Part shown: positions 11,525-23,415 of the stretch, in pieces
How positions within the stretch are numbered: position 1 is the first letter of the stretch
Layout: each line of letters begins with the position of its first letter
NCBI GenBank assembly: GCA_025765595.1
Contig: JAIVFH010000021.1
Location: forward strand, 186,001-250,000
Source of the DNA: Obelidium mucronatum
Taxonomy: Eukaryota > Chytridiomycota > Chytridiomycetes > Chytridiales > Chytriomycetaceae
DNA: 64,000 nucleotides
Direction of reading: 5' to 3'
Notes under the pieces: generated by a model
The model's input: only the letters and a program-made list of their open reading frames with translations
Told to the model about the DNA's origin: nothing
The model's database searches: none
Translations under genes and position numbers: made by a program

Positions 11525-14097
11525 GACTTCTATACTATTACAACTCTGCTACTCGATTCAGGGGAAGTCTCACTCTTTGAACAGGCTCCTTTGCCACACT
11601 ATTCAGTGTCACTTGAGGGGAATTGTACCTTGTTCTTACCCGCACAATTGAACTGCAACCAACACAGCGCAAACGTACCAACTGCTGATTACACCAAGCC
11701 TGTTAATCACAACCGCTACACTCATGCAACGCAATTAATACACAACGTGACGCAATTGAAAACTTACTAGTATTTACTCAGATCCAAACGCACCCAGGAT
11801 TACACTGAAGGCTAAGTGACCAAGAGCTCCCCTCCAATAATTCAACAATTGCAAGACCCGCGTTGCCTTTGGTCGTCGCAAAACGCAATTTCAAATTCTT
11901 GGTGGGAGTGTGGGGTTGGACCTTCAAGCTGTTCCAGATGTTGTGATGATGTGCTGTATTTTGCACAATATTTGCCAATCACAAAATGACCCGTTGGATG
12001 GGGAAGAAGTATTGGAGTTTATTGAGCTTGAGAGATTGACTGATCTTGAAAATAGGTAATTCCTTGAACTGATGCTCTGTCTTTCCAATCTGTTTTGACA
12101 CAGAGCAGCATGGCTTCAACTTCTGTCTATGAGAGAGATGCCTTGCGCTCTTTGTCGGCATTGACTGCAGTAGCATCTGCAGTCTTTGTTTTTGGTGTAG
12201 TGGTGGGTTGTTTGGGTGGCATTTTTCTGTCTTTTTATTTTATTGTTCGAACAGTGAAAACCAACCAAAAACCGCTTAAAACCTCTAGCAGAAGATTGTT
12301 CACTTTTTTCGAAACCAGCCGGAAAAAAAACCTTGGATATCTGGGGACCTTAAGTGGTTTTGACATTTTCAAGATTTACTGTTGTCACGCAGAAAATACA
12401 AGAGACCCCATCAACTTTTGCAATAATAAGATCTTGAACTTTTATTTTTTTTTAATGCTTGGCTTTGACAACTGGACCTATCAAGTGTGGATTTTGATGG
12501 TACAAATCTTTCAATCAATAGTACCTTCTGTCACTAAGATAACAAAGGCAAAGATCTGTTGCAAAAGTCATTCCATATCTTTTGAAGTATAGTGAAAATT
12601 TGAGTGAATGACGGCATTATGAACTACTTTGTTGTTTCCTTCAAAATTTTTACTTGCTACATTTTGTAATGGTCCATATCGTTCAATAAATTATGGGGCA
12701 TGTCACAAAAATGAAGTTTTGGGCAAACCAGGCCTTCAAAGTGCTTTGTCTTTGCTGCTGCAAGAATAAATTGATCCAAGACAGCATTGACACTGGCCGC
12801 AGAATTCTTATCAAAATGAGAGCAGTACAAAGTTGATGTGAACTGCACAATTAACAAGGTTTGCAAGCACAAACGGAGCAAACTGAACAAATTCGGAAAA
12901 AACCTTCCCATTCCACAACTTGACGTAGTGCACCAAATATTTGGCTCAATCTTTAAAAGGGGGAGGTGCAAATAATCATCAAGTCAAATCATTGGGTGTC
13001 CTCACAGCTTTTTAAGGATAAAACTTTGCATGACACCTTCAAAGTTTGACTTAAACATTTGTTTAAGCTCCACTCCCAGCCCTTTTACAGTTTCCACAGT
13101 TGCATATTTTATAATACCCATTATGCAACAATGCAAAAGCTCAATCAGAGTGTCAGATCCACTTTTCATGTTTTGTTGACACAACCCCAGGTAGTAATGC
13201 TTGGTTGGCACTGGTACCCAGGAGCTCTACAGCTGCAGCGGCATATTCTACCCTCAAGAAAGACATGACTGTGCCAGCAGGACTTGTGGGCAACCAAGGC
13301 AGCCCAAGTGGAACAGTCTCCTGTGATTGCTATGTCATTCGAGTATTGCGATTCCAGTTTATCACTTTTGATGAAGTTGGAGAGTCAACTCTAGTTCTTG
13401 TTGGTCTGCCGCCAATCACGCTTCCACACACTCTGCTTCCAAACGCTCAGCCTTCACAAACTCTGCCTTCACACTCAATTCCTTCCTTATCACATACATG
13501 TTCCCTTGGCTCTGTCTCTTACTGCTTTAAAGCCACTTTTACTGCTTCCTTCTCAGCCTTCTTTTGTGTGACCATTGCTATATCCCACGTTTCACCCCTG
13601 GTTTTGGCAGTGGTGAGCAAATATAAGATGCTGGATAAGTTCTGACCACTCATCTGCCCACCCTCTGAGTCCTTGCAAAATACGGTGCAACCAGGTCAAG
13701 AGCCAGAGATGTGAAACTGTTGCATCGTAGTCCGTTTAGTAAGAGACATGGTCACATGGAATATTAGAACGTGCATGCTCCCTTGGCTCTGTCTCTTGCT
13801 GCTTTACAGCCTCATTTGCTGCTTTCTTCTCAGCCTTCTTTTGTGCAACCATTGCTACGCACACCCCCTGAACAGCACATTGCCATTCGTGTCTATTTTG
13901 CACATATATGTGATGGCTGACAGCATAAAACGCCTTTATGGTCCCAACACTTGTGCGAAATATGACAAACAGCTTCTGCTTGGCCTCACCATCAGTGTAG
14001 TCACCATGATTATTGAGAAAGAGCTTGCTGATTCTTGATATAACTGTCCCAATGTGGTAGGCATGATCTGTTAGGGTCAGCATGCCCCCGTCTCTGC
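11066..14097 (-). repeat. Right arm of the 3,032-bp inverted repeat
   Basis: Reverse complement of 6568-9599. Its inner end continues smoothly into copia pol sequence at 11030-11065 that the left arm lacks. The right arm is therefore probably the original and the left arm the copied, truncated one. The outer end at 14097 is followed by unique DNA and, 60 bp further, by a tRNA-Arg gene. A transcript crossing both arms would fold into a 3-kb double-stranded hairpin. Confidence 0.95.
11844..12059 (+). pseudogene. PIF/Harbinger-like transposase C-terminal remnant, right arm
   Basis: Mirror of 8606-8821 on the plus strand, ending TAA at 12057-12059. The same FGR-K-FxIL and C-LHN motifs are visible and no upstream catalytic part is found. 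Confidence 0.5.
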
Positions 14098-14157
14098 ACT
14101 GTAGCAGGGAAGTTTGCGGTTGCCCTTCATAATGAAGCAAGTGTTAGTACTGGTAAG

Positions 14158-14229
14158 GCCCGGGTAGCGCAGCGGCAGCGCATTTGCCTTCTAAGCAAGT
14201 GGTCGTGGGTTCGATCCCCACCTTGGGTG
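14158..14229 (+). tRNA. tRNA-Arg (anticodon TCT)
   Basis: Cloverleaf by eye: acceptor GCCCGGG/CTTGGGT with GU pairs, D stem GCGC/GCGC, anticodon stem TTTGC/GCAAG around loop CTTCTAA, and T arm GTGGG-TTCGATC-CCCAC. No intron; CCA is not encoded. It starts 60 bp beyond the right end of the inverted repeat, and a T-rich tract follows. Confidence 0.92.
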
Positions 14230-14319
14230 CTTTTATCTTATTAGTATAAGACTTTCAGACCACAGAAACCCTAACATGCCTTAGACCCTCCAAGTTTCCA
14301 AAACACAATCAAAGACTCT

Positions 14320-14392
14320 TGCCGCCTGCGTGGATCGAACACGCTACCTTAAGATCTTCAGTCTTACGCTCTCCCAGATGAGCTAAGGCGGC
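14320..14392 (-). tRNA. tRNA-Phe (anticodon GAA)
   Basis: On the minus strand: acceptor GCCGCCT/AGGCGGC, D arm GCTC...GAGC, anticodon stem TAAGA/TCTTA around loop CTGAAGA, and T arm GCGTG-TTCGATC-CACGC. No intron. It is convergent with the tRNA-Arg 90 bp away. Confidence 0.92.
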
Positions 14393-14734
14393 TCTGAGCC
14401 TCTCAGTTGGTAACGGTATACCCATCGATTAAACCGGTATACCTATTGATTAAACCCTAATGAAACCATGTGTGTATACTGACTTGAGGCTGTTGGGAGC
14501 CCTCAGCTCTTGTCGGGCCAAGATAAATGATTTGGGCCATCAGAGAAAATTGTTTTGTGCATACAAATCAAACATAAGCTTTATGAGCTCTTTGGAACAC
14601 TTCCCATCTTGAGCAACTGCCCTTAAACACATTTGAAGTTGCTAAGGGCCTTAAATTGCATACTATTGAAAGCTTGCCAGTATGCATGTTTGGAAGATGC
14701 AACACATCCATTTGGTCTAGAATTTTGACTGTGT

Positions 14735-15321
14735 TGTAACATGGCCACACAGGATTCCTACCTCCCCCCTTCCTTCAGGTAGGTAGCGGTGGTTCCAGGG
14801 TTACAGACCAACCCACCGCATTTTCAACACTCTCCCCCAATCTCCAATCTCTCACTCCCACATGTTGCTGCGTGTGAAAGTTCAGTAGTTCACAGTTCAG
14901 CGGCCTGATGGCGCATGATACTGACTATGCAACTTGGACTCTAACATTTTCCAAATGTTAACAGCAACAAATAAAGAAGAACAAATAGGAATAAAGGAAT
15001 AACATAAATAAGGAGAACAACAACACATGCACATGTCCCCACTTCTTATGTCACTTGCCTCACTCCTGCCATCCACCTTTGTCTCGCAACTCGCCAATGT
15101 TTGACTCAGACCATGCCACTCCCGCGCCATGGGTCACCCAGAAAATACTTATTGTTATATTGCGTCCTAACCCTAACCCTAATCACAACCCACCAAAGTA
15201 AGTAAAACCCAATTCCTCCAAATAATAATTAACATATAAATAATTTAATAAGTAAAAGGGAAATAAAGATAAGAGTAAAAGTAATACCCTTAGTGAAATG
15301 GAATTCTGGTTTCCCACTTCA
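14735..15321 (-). repeat. Solo-LTR-like dispersed repeat, copy 1 (about 587 bp)
   Basis: Shares its whole length, with small indels, with 55380-55919. The ends are TGTAACA...CACTTCA on the plus strand (TG...CA), as in LTRs. It contains several AATAAA-like motifs. No clear target duplication is left at this copy. A telomere-like CCTAACCCTAACCCTAA run at 15166-15183 lies inside it. It sits between the tRNA-Phe and tRNA-Leu genes. Confidence 0.6.
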
Positions 15322-15813
15322 GTGCAATTGAACCAGGCTTTTGGTGAATCTTATCTGATGCAGTTCTAGTGACCTTAGGGAGAAATTGGACTTCTAAAAA
15401 CTTAATCCTGTATTTCAGTGAACAGTTGATTTGTGCCATTTCTTTGCTAGTCTGTTGAGACACTGAAATTACCTCCACTTGTGCCACCTGCCAGGTTCCT
15501 CCCCAAAAAAGCATATACCTTTTATTGACTGGCAATTCAATTCACCAGCACTCAGGCAGCACATTTTCCTCAGAAGGGATAACACAAATCCTGTGGGAGT
15601 GTTGCGCCTGTGATAGGGACCTAGAGTCTGGGTGTTTGTTGTTCCTAAACTCTCTTTTGTGGTTCTGATTATGCAGAACTTGCGCAATACAGACCATTTT
15701 GGTCAAATGTGATGCGCCCTGCCATTTCCTGTACATCAAAGTATTATGCATAGGGTTAAGTAACAAACAGCCTCTATGATACAATGAGCAGCTGTGGAGT
15801 TGGAGACCATCAA

Positions 15814-15895
15814 GGGCAGATGGCCGAGCGGTCCAAGGCGTCACGTTAAGGCCGTGATCTATTTGTAGGCGTGGGTTCGAATCCCACTCTGCTCA
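15814..15895 (+). tRNA. tRNA-Leu (anticodon AAG)
   Basis: 82 nt with a long variable arm (CTA/TAG stem). Acceptor GGGCAGA/TCTGCTC, anticodon stem TCACG/CGTGA around loop TTAAGGC, and T arm GTGGG-TTCGAAT-CCCAC. The long variable arm and anticodon identify leucine. No intron. Confidence 0.92.
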
Positions 15896-16995
15896 TATAC
15901 TGCTTTTATGTAACAAGTAAGGAGGAAATAATGTTGGAATATTTGGGTTTTTCTTTATGACCTCACATTGCCGAAAAATCTTATTACAAGTTTTGCATCC
16001 TGGTCCTGGCGGCAAGTTCCTTCATGTTCTTCATGTTGAGAGTATGGATATGGTGAAAAAGGGGTTCCTGGTGAGAATAGTCATTATGAGTGGAATGAAA
16101 CCCTAACTGAACCTTTGAGGGTTAGGGTTAGGGTTATGGGTTTCAGATGCACAGACTAATGTGCCAACCACCACAAGAAAATTCACTTGCGCCGTATAGT
16201 GTTGCTTCCTGTGAATGTCTGAGCCTCATACTATGTGTGCAAGCCTTGTCGCAAAGTCAACTTTCCTGCCATAATGTCAAATTGGGTTTCTTCCCTGCTT
16301 ATTCTGCGCCGTCTTGAGCTTCATTGTTGCCACAAACTTCCCATTCCTTCTGTCAACACCAAGCGGCTGCTCTTTTGCAGCTGCAAGAGATTGCAACAGT
16401 TCAGTGAACAATCAGTCGGAGATTGATGATGAAGCTATTCAACTGATTCTTGGAAGGATCTTGCCACTGCCAATTTGATGGACTCTGACAGTGGAGAGAG
16501 GGGAGGCTTCCATCCAGAAGCAGAATTCAAATAAAGTTTGGGACACTTACATGCTAGAGCCAGTGCCAAATAAAGTGGCCTTGAACCAAAAGGGGAGAAC
16601 GGTGGCCCACCATTAAGCAATTGGAAGAAGCTTGATGGAGTAACAGATCTTGCTCTGCCACAAACATTAATGAATATCAAAATGCCATATGTTAAAGATC
16701 AATTGCTTTTCTTCAATCAGTGGGTTTGGCTGGGAAAGAGCCCAATTCAATCAAAATAGTAATGATGTTTAAGATCAATTGCTTTGGCTTCAATCAGCAG
16801 GCTTGGATGGAAAAGAGATTTTATTTGTGGATGTATGATAAATATTATTGTGGGTTCTAAAGCAAGAAATGCAAACCTGGATTTTATTTGTGTGCGTCAA
16901 TAATGAATATTATTGAGGGTTCTAAGGCAAGAAATCCAACCTAAGAATGCTACTTGGGGCTGCTCTTTTTTTTATTGGCATTAAAAACCCAACGT
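15896..16995. other. No recognisable gene
   Basis: About 1.1 kb between tRNA-Leu and the 3' end of Dicer. It holds a short telomere-like GGGTTAGGGTTAGGGTTA at 16119-16136 and a direct repeat around 16800-16950 (the phrase TTATTTGTG and neighbours occurs twice). Frames in 16400-16680 look like decayed coding but I cannot assign them. Confidence 0.5.
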
Positions 16996-19900
16996 TTACA
17001 AAACCAAAGAATACCCTGCCTGCATAAAATGAGATTTCCAAGGTTGTACCAAAACCCTTTGAATCAAGTGCTCAGTGACTTGAGCATCACAGCCAGAATC
17101 CAAAAAAATAGCCCCAATGATGGACTCTAAAATATCTCCAGCCACCTTTGGTGCAGAAGGTAAACTATGCCAAAATAAGGGTTTCTGTGTATCTGTTGCT
17201 TTTCTTTGTTTGAAGATGCTTATTTGATTCCCAAATTCTGCAAGTGAGTGAGCCAGGCCAGGTGTTGCATGAAGAAGAAGCTTGTGAAGACCTAGCTTGA
17301 AAGTAACAATTGCTAGAAATTGATTGTTTACAAGCTCTGATTTGAGGCTGGAGAGTTTGCCAGGCTTATGTAGTTCAGGAAGACAGAAGAGCATCTTGGC
17401 AATTAAATAACCAAGTACAGAATCCCCTAGTAGAACAGATTAACGACTTCAGCTTTTGTACTATTTGAAGTGAATCAAATACCCAAAAACTCTAGCCTCT
17501 GGAAACAGTAAGGAATGCCATAAATGTGAATGGCAGACACATGTGCCAATGCTTCCAAAGCCAAATTGTTGTCTTGGAATCGATAACCCAGTTTCTTAAA
17601 CAACTGGTCTCCAAGAAGCTGATGATTTTGGTTGGAATTCTGATTGATCGTACTGGAACCCAACATATTGGCTTTCAATCGAATTGACTCAATTCGGAAA
17701 GAATAAGCCGTCAAAGACTCTTCAAACTCATCCCCAAAAAATACTCGGACAGCCTTCCCCCCACCTACGACCCCTGTTGAGACAACACATGCGCCAACAA
17801 TTGATTCCACAAGATCAGCCGCACTTTTATCTGAAACATGTTGAGTTTGTGGGGTGCCTGTGGGCAGCAACCAAGTTTTCCTTGAAATTGGCTCACAAAG
17901 CAACACATTAGGTAGCTTATTGTGAATGCTCATTTTCAAAAGATTCTTATTCCGTTCAAGCAGAACCCGAGACCTTGATAACCAGCCCTCGTCTCTGGAT
18001 GGATTCAGTGTAAACAAATGCAGGGATAGGTACATTTTGAGGAATGAATCACCCAGAAACTCGAGACGCTCATAATCTTGCTGGCATTGTGCTCCAGCTG
18101 AAGTAAGTGCAGTTTGGAATAGGGCAGGTGTTGAGTAGTCCAGAAGTTTCAAAGACTGTTGAATCTCGATGGTGCAGAGTTGATGGTACAATGTTTGAAT
18201 AAGAATCGGCATGAAACAAGCAGTTTCCGTGAAGAGACTGAACGGGATTGGGTAGGGAGTACAGAATTGAGGGATCAGATAAACGATATCTTGCCGAGAC
18301 GTTGTTTCAGAACGACCACTTTGGTGCATATGGGGAATCAAAGAAGCAAGTAAAACAGGTTGATTTTCGAGAATGGTATCCTGGACATTCAATCGCTGTT
18401 GGTAGTAAGCCGCTAAGGAAGAAAACCCCTCAAACTGGACCGAATATGGTGAAACATGGTGCAGAACGGCATGCACTTGAAACTTGCGACCGTAAAATGC
18501 CCAATCTTCAACAATTAGCTCCTGATCTAGTTCTTGGAATAAAACAGCGAAATTCACTAACGCCTCTGCACTTGGCTCATGCTGTTTGAGTTCTTGGTCG
18601 TCATTTTGTGTCTGCTTGAGTTCGCCGAACTTGGTCAAAGATACTGCAGCAAGCATATCCCAATCAACCAATTCATCAGCCTTGGCGGAGTCACCCAAAT
18701 TTAGAAGCGCACTTTCTCCGTCAACAAGAGGAACCACAGAAAGCAAATAATCATTTCTTCCACCACTTGTTGGAGGCGTTCTTCGAAGCAAACCATTAAA
18801 GAATATCGCATTGGTGAACCTTTGAATCAATTCCTCCCGAGCCCCATTCACTTGAATGGCCGTTGAGCATGGTATAAATCGTACAGATTGCGGTTGTTTA
18901 TCAATCAACAAGATGTGGGTATCATCAACGATTTGATTTGGAAGCTTGAAAGGAAGAACCACGGCCATATCCAAAACGCGACTATTCTCAGATAATTGAA
19001 ATAGAACCAGATATCGTTGATCAATCTTGTTTGTGGCAGTTTCGACTTGTAAAAATGCTTGGGGTATATACACGTTGTAGGGAGCTACACAATAAGCATC
19101 TACTTGAGATTCTACCCCAGTGATGGAAGTTATATTGACATCTTCGGACGGAGCTTTTGACTGAAGCTTGACATCAAAACGCACAGGTCTCAGAAAATCA
19201 TCAAAACTGCCATCCGTGTATAGTCTCTTGACACCTTCCATTGCGGCGCTTCGTTTTGCCCCCATCTTTGAGCGGTGAGGCTTTCCTGAAATAAAATGAC
19301 AGCTCGCGGGAGCGTTGACAGGCAGCTGCAGAACTGAAACCCAGCCCATTTCACATAAACCCGCCGAGTTCGGTACAAGAGCTGGCCCGGTGTGAAATAC
19401 TGGCATCGAATCAGCAAATGAATCCTGTGGAAGCAGGCTGCAGTACTGATGAATTGCAGAAACGGCCGCCAAAGATGACATTTTTGCTCCCGAAGGAATC
19501 TCAAATATATCATCTTTTGTTAAGTTGATGGCATGTTCGAGTACAGAATCTGGTTCGACATCAGAGGCGGCTTCTTCTCTGTTCACAAGAAACTCGTTCA
19601 TTTGGACTTCATCTCCCTCCAGTGTTTTGAGGGACTCGATTGTTCGGGTATCGTCTTCTTGAACAAGCAATACATAACTGCTGTTTTTGTGACGCGCCCG
19701 ACCCCGAGATTGGATATTGGAAATAACCGTTTTGACATTATCAAAACGAACCACCAAATTGCATGGCTGTATATCAATTCCTTCTTCTGCAACCTAGCCA
19801 AAACAACGAGTCAAAATAAATATGCAACCCAGCAACAGAGAGTGGCACCTTCGTCGCGATTAATAAATTGATCTTTCCGGGTTGAAAGTCAGCCAAGATC

Positions 19901-21149
19901 CTTTTTTGAGTGTTGATTTCCGTGGGGCGATTGGTGACTATCGAATTAGCTGCTGCTGCGGAGAAGACATTCTTTCTGGTGGAGCCGCCAGCAGCACCGC
20001 TGTGACCTGTCAAGCATTTTGAACGGACAAACTCCAATCCTTCACAACGTGGAATCAGCGCATTGAGGAGCCTCGCAGTCAGTCTCTTTTCTACAAAGAC
20101 AATTCCGCAAAATGACTCTGCAGATGCTGAATATGGTTGCAAAACTCTAACAAGCGACATGAATTTTCCTGCGAAAGGGATGAGACAGAATCGAGTGTTT
20201 CGAAAAATATCCACGAACCGCTGATGGTATCCAACAAATTCTTTGACAGTGGTGAACTGCAATTAAATTCAAAGCCCTTTATGTCTTGGTTGGTCAAGGG
20301 GGTAGTATCACTGATTTCGCCGTCTTCCATTTCCACATTCTCATCACTGGCGCACAATTGTTCGAAAACTATTTTGGCTGCAGATTTCGTGAATTCATGG
20401 AATAGATGGCTTTTAGCCATGGCTGAAAGCAAAGACTTCATTAAATTAAAAAATAATCCCCCCATGCACTTTCGGCAACTTACTTTCTGCATCAACAGTG
20501 TAAAACTCCCTCTTGGGATTATCGCCCAAAAAATCAGCTCCGCAAGCAACATCGTCAACATAAATCGAATCATCTGATAAATCTTTAAAAGTTGATTCAA
20601 TGGCCTCCGATTCTCTTTCGGCCAACTTCCTCAAATGATGGTCCCTCCTCTCCCGAATGACGGCGAGAGATTTGTCCAGAGAAAAAATAGCATCCCTCAA
20701 AAACACATCACACACCCATGCGCCAAAATCTTCTTGTACTCCTCGTGCGTCGCTGTGTAATTTTCTAAGTTGGGGTATATCTGCGATTCCTTGTTCTTCG
20801 AGCTTCGTGAGGATATTCGAGGAAGCTGACAATGGGTTTGGGGTGTATGTGACGATGGTCTTGGTGGGACTTATCACATAATGTTGAAGGTCACTGTGGG
20901 AGTCGGCGGTTATCGCCTTTGAACAAAGATTCGTTTCGAGTTGGCTGGAGTAACGATTATAAGAAGACAAGAAAGAAAAATAATCCCCGATTATACTTGA
21001 TGGAGAGCTGAATATTACTTGAAGCGTTTCGATTTGATATTGGCGAAGCTGTCATTCCGAAGACACGCGGTTTTTCAGCGTCAACAGTAGGAACGTAATG
21101 AAGTGCCATGATTTGGTTATAAGTATTGTTTTTCCGAGCGTTATGGCAT

Positions 21150-21170
21150 TCGTCAAACACAATGAGATTT
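21150..21170 (+). repeat. Target-site duplication of LINE copy B, left
   Basis: Contains CGTCAAACACAATGAGATTT, preceded by T. The identical 21 bases stand at 22753-22773. On the coding strand they encode the Dicer residues just before and into the DECH box. Confidence 0.96.
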
Positions 21171-22752
21171 TTTTTTTTTTTGTTTGATGTGGATGTATTT
21201 TGTAATAAACACCTTGCCGAACTACCATTCCTCCCCCATTCCTGAAGCAGTATGATAAGACCCGACTCCACATTCTGGCTTGTGGGCACGGCTAGCACCC
21301 CAAACCCCTTTGCAGACCTCCCGTCTGCTTCCACCCATAACGTCTCCCCCCTCCCATCCCCCAGCTCACCAGGAGCTTCCACATTTAGAGACCCTCCGGG
21401 GGCCTCATTAAAAAACCCCTGTGGGGAAAAAGAGAGCCCCCATCCAGCCTCCCCTCCTCCCCCGTTCCCTCCCCCGTTCCCTCTCCCCTTTGGCAGTTGT
21501 TTGTTCCTTGGGGTTCTCCTCGCGTTGGACTTGTTCTTGTGGTTGGCTTCCTGTGGCTTGGGCGTGACGGTACCTCTTCCTCGAGCTCGTCAGGTATTCC
21601 CAGTCTTTGCCTCTCTTCCGCTATCTTTTGGCTTATTTGGTCCAGTGTCATTTTGCCTTTTCTTAGTTCCTTGAACGCTCTGTCTTCAAAGTCTTGCAGT
21701 TCTTCTAGTTTCCTCTTTGTTGGTCTCTCTTCCTTCCTTTTCCCATCCTGGGTTACTTCTTTTTCAATTTCTGGTGTGCTCCGTTTTTGGGCTTTTTTCC
21801 CGGGTTCCTGGTTCTTCCTGGGTTTGTATTTGAATTCCTCGTTTTTGGTGTATGCGTTCATATATCTACTCGATGTTGACGTCCAGCCAGGTTGTATTTT
21901 CCTAATTCCTTTTCGGTCTTCAATTAACGTTTTGATCGCCTTTTTGACTCTCCCCATTCTTCCTGAGCATTCGTGGTTCCCAGTTGGGTTTATTTCTCCT
22001 TCACATAGTTGGCATATTGATTCATTTTTTATCTTTGTGTTTTTGGTTGTCCTTGTTCCATTGTTTTCTGTGGTTTTGTTCCTAGGCCCCTCTTTAGTGG
22101 AGCCTTTCTCCTTTCTCCTTGCCTTGGCTTTTTCGGTGATTCCACATGTAAGTTCGAATTCGATTGTCCTTTCGTTGCGGTACTTCCATATTTTTTCCTT
22201 TACTTCGTATCTTAGGTCTTTCCAGGTTTGTATTATAATTCTCCTTATACTTTCAGCCTTCTGGACTCCACATCTTTTGATACATTCGTGTGTTACTTCC
22301 GGTATTAGGCCATATCCTGCAACCTGTTCAAACGTGAATTTATCTGTCTTCATGTTAATTGTGTCTTCCTCTTCCTCTGTTTGCTGTGTTACTGGTCGTC
22401 CCATCCAGTTTCTAAACCATTTTTCTAGCTTTTGTCTGATTTCTTCCTGGGTAAGGTTATCCTCTTTTTCCATTTTCCCTTCCAGGTTGCTTTTGGTTGG
22501 TAGCCTTGACCATACTTCCTCAGGGCTGTTGGGTTGCTGTTGTTTCCCTTTGTTTTCTTTCTGGCATTCTTCCTCAATTTTCATACTCAGTGTTTCAATG
22601 AAGTTGGTCATGATTTCTTCTCTGATCTCCTGCATTACTGGGCAGTTCCATAGATGTTCATTGGTTTCCTCCTCATCCGTAAGGCATACCCTACAGCACC
22701 CATCTGGGTATAGGTCTTGGTGTCTTCGTCTCATCTCTTTCTGGGTTGGGAG
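21171..22752 (-). mobile_element. 5'-truncated LINE, copy B, inside Dicer exon 5
   Basis: Same family as copy A, beginning at the point equal to about 4987 of that copy. It carries an uninterrupted 449-codon frame (22734-21385) with the CRVCLTDEEETNEHLWNC finger and the second Cys/His cluster, the same G-rich 3' part, and a 3' poly-A that reads as poly-T from 21171. Only about half a dozen residues differ from copy A by eye. A 21-bp target duplication flanks it (21150-21170 and 22753-22773). 5' truncation, poly-A tail and long duplication are the signature of target-primed reverse transcription. Confidence 0.96.
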
Positions 22753-22773
22753 TCGTCAAACACAATGAGATTT
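22753..22773 (+). repeat. Target-site duplication of LINE copy B, right
   Basis: Identical to 21150-21170. Removing the LINE and one copy restores an open Dicer exon through the DECH motif. Confidence 0.96.
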
Positions 22774-23361
22774 ATCTAAACGAATGTAAATATCTGGGTC
22801 AGGAGTCATGTGTTGAAACAAACCTCCTTCATTGTCAATATCCCTCGCCGCAGAATCATTTCGAAAATCGCTGGAGTCATAACCATGCATCCGCATGCTT
22901 TAATTTCGTTGCTCCATTTTTGAATGGACCACTGGAAGAAAGGCATAAACAGTTCGTGTTTTTGGTTTCATCGTCTTACGTTATCAACCTTTAGATCCCC
23001 GTGGTACAATCTGACTGCGAAATCGCAATTTTGACTCAAATAGTTTGCTTGCTGGGTTGCCAGGGGAACTTGTGGAGCCATAAACACCGAGACTCGTTTC
23101 TGAATTCAAGTTGAGACAGAGATCGAATGCCACAAGTCCATCGCACCTGGCCTTTCAAGTAGTCCCGCTCATAGTAATATTTGATCAGCAACAGGGCTAT
23201 CAGCGTCTTTCCTGTCCCCGTAGGAAGGGCCACAAGAGTATTTTGCGTCTAAAGACAACCCAAATAATCAGAGCCAAAGAGAGCAGCCACAGCGGAGTTA
23301 CTTTGGCAGCCTCAAAGACAAATCGTTGATATTCGCGAGGTTTGCACTCTTCAGATGCCAT

Positions 23362-23415
23362 GCAGTTTTGCTCTGTTTTAGTTGTCCAACAATTTGTTTT
23401 CAAAAATAGAACACG
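23362..23415. promoter_or_regulatory. 54-bp divergent promoter interval, Dicer/THP3-like
   Basis: Only 54 bp separate the Dicer ATG (minus, 23361) from the THP3-like ATG (plus, 23416). If both starts are right, transcription of each gene must begin in or across this interval. The THP3-like first exon is short and spliced with a clear GTAAAA donor, which supports that start. Confidence 0.6.

Larger units (their letters stand above)
16996..23361 (-). pseudogene. dcl: Dicer-like ribonuclease III gene, interrupted by a LINE
   Basis: Reads leftwards from ATG at 23361. The N-terminal helicase has Walker A LPTGTGKTL in exon 2 (23147-23248), ATP-site exons at 22980-23099 and 22824-22931, and the DECH box in exon 5 (starts 22775, resumes after the LINE, ends near 20997). 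The helicase C-half follows (20.9-19.8 kb) with QSRGRARHK, then a dimerisation domain and a PAZ-like region ending near 18400. RNase IIIa (YERLEFLGDSFLKMY) lies near 18050. RNase IIIb (FQRLEFLG joined to DSVLGYLIAK across a 56-nt intron, 17427-17482; then GDILESIIGAIFLDSGCD) ends at the stop at 16996. The domain set and order are those of a full Dicer, which cuts double-stranded RNA into small RNAs. A 1.58-kb LINE splits the DECH codons. Apart from that insertion I see no other break I can be sure of, so the insertion may be recent. Confidence 0.93.

Noticed and set aside
12095..12592. 165-aa hydrophobic ORF in both repeat arms
   Set aside because: Antisense to the MPPKQP-type frame and runs through AT-rich non-coding DNA; no family signal.
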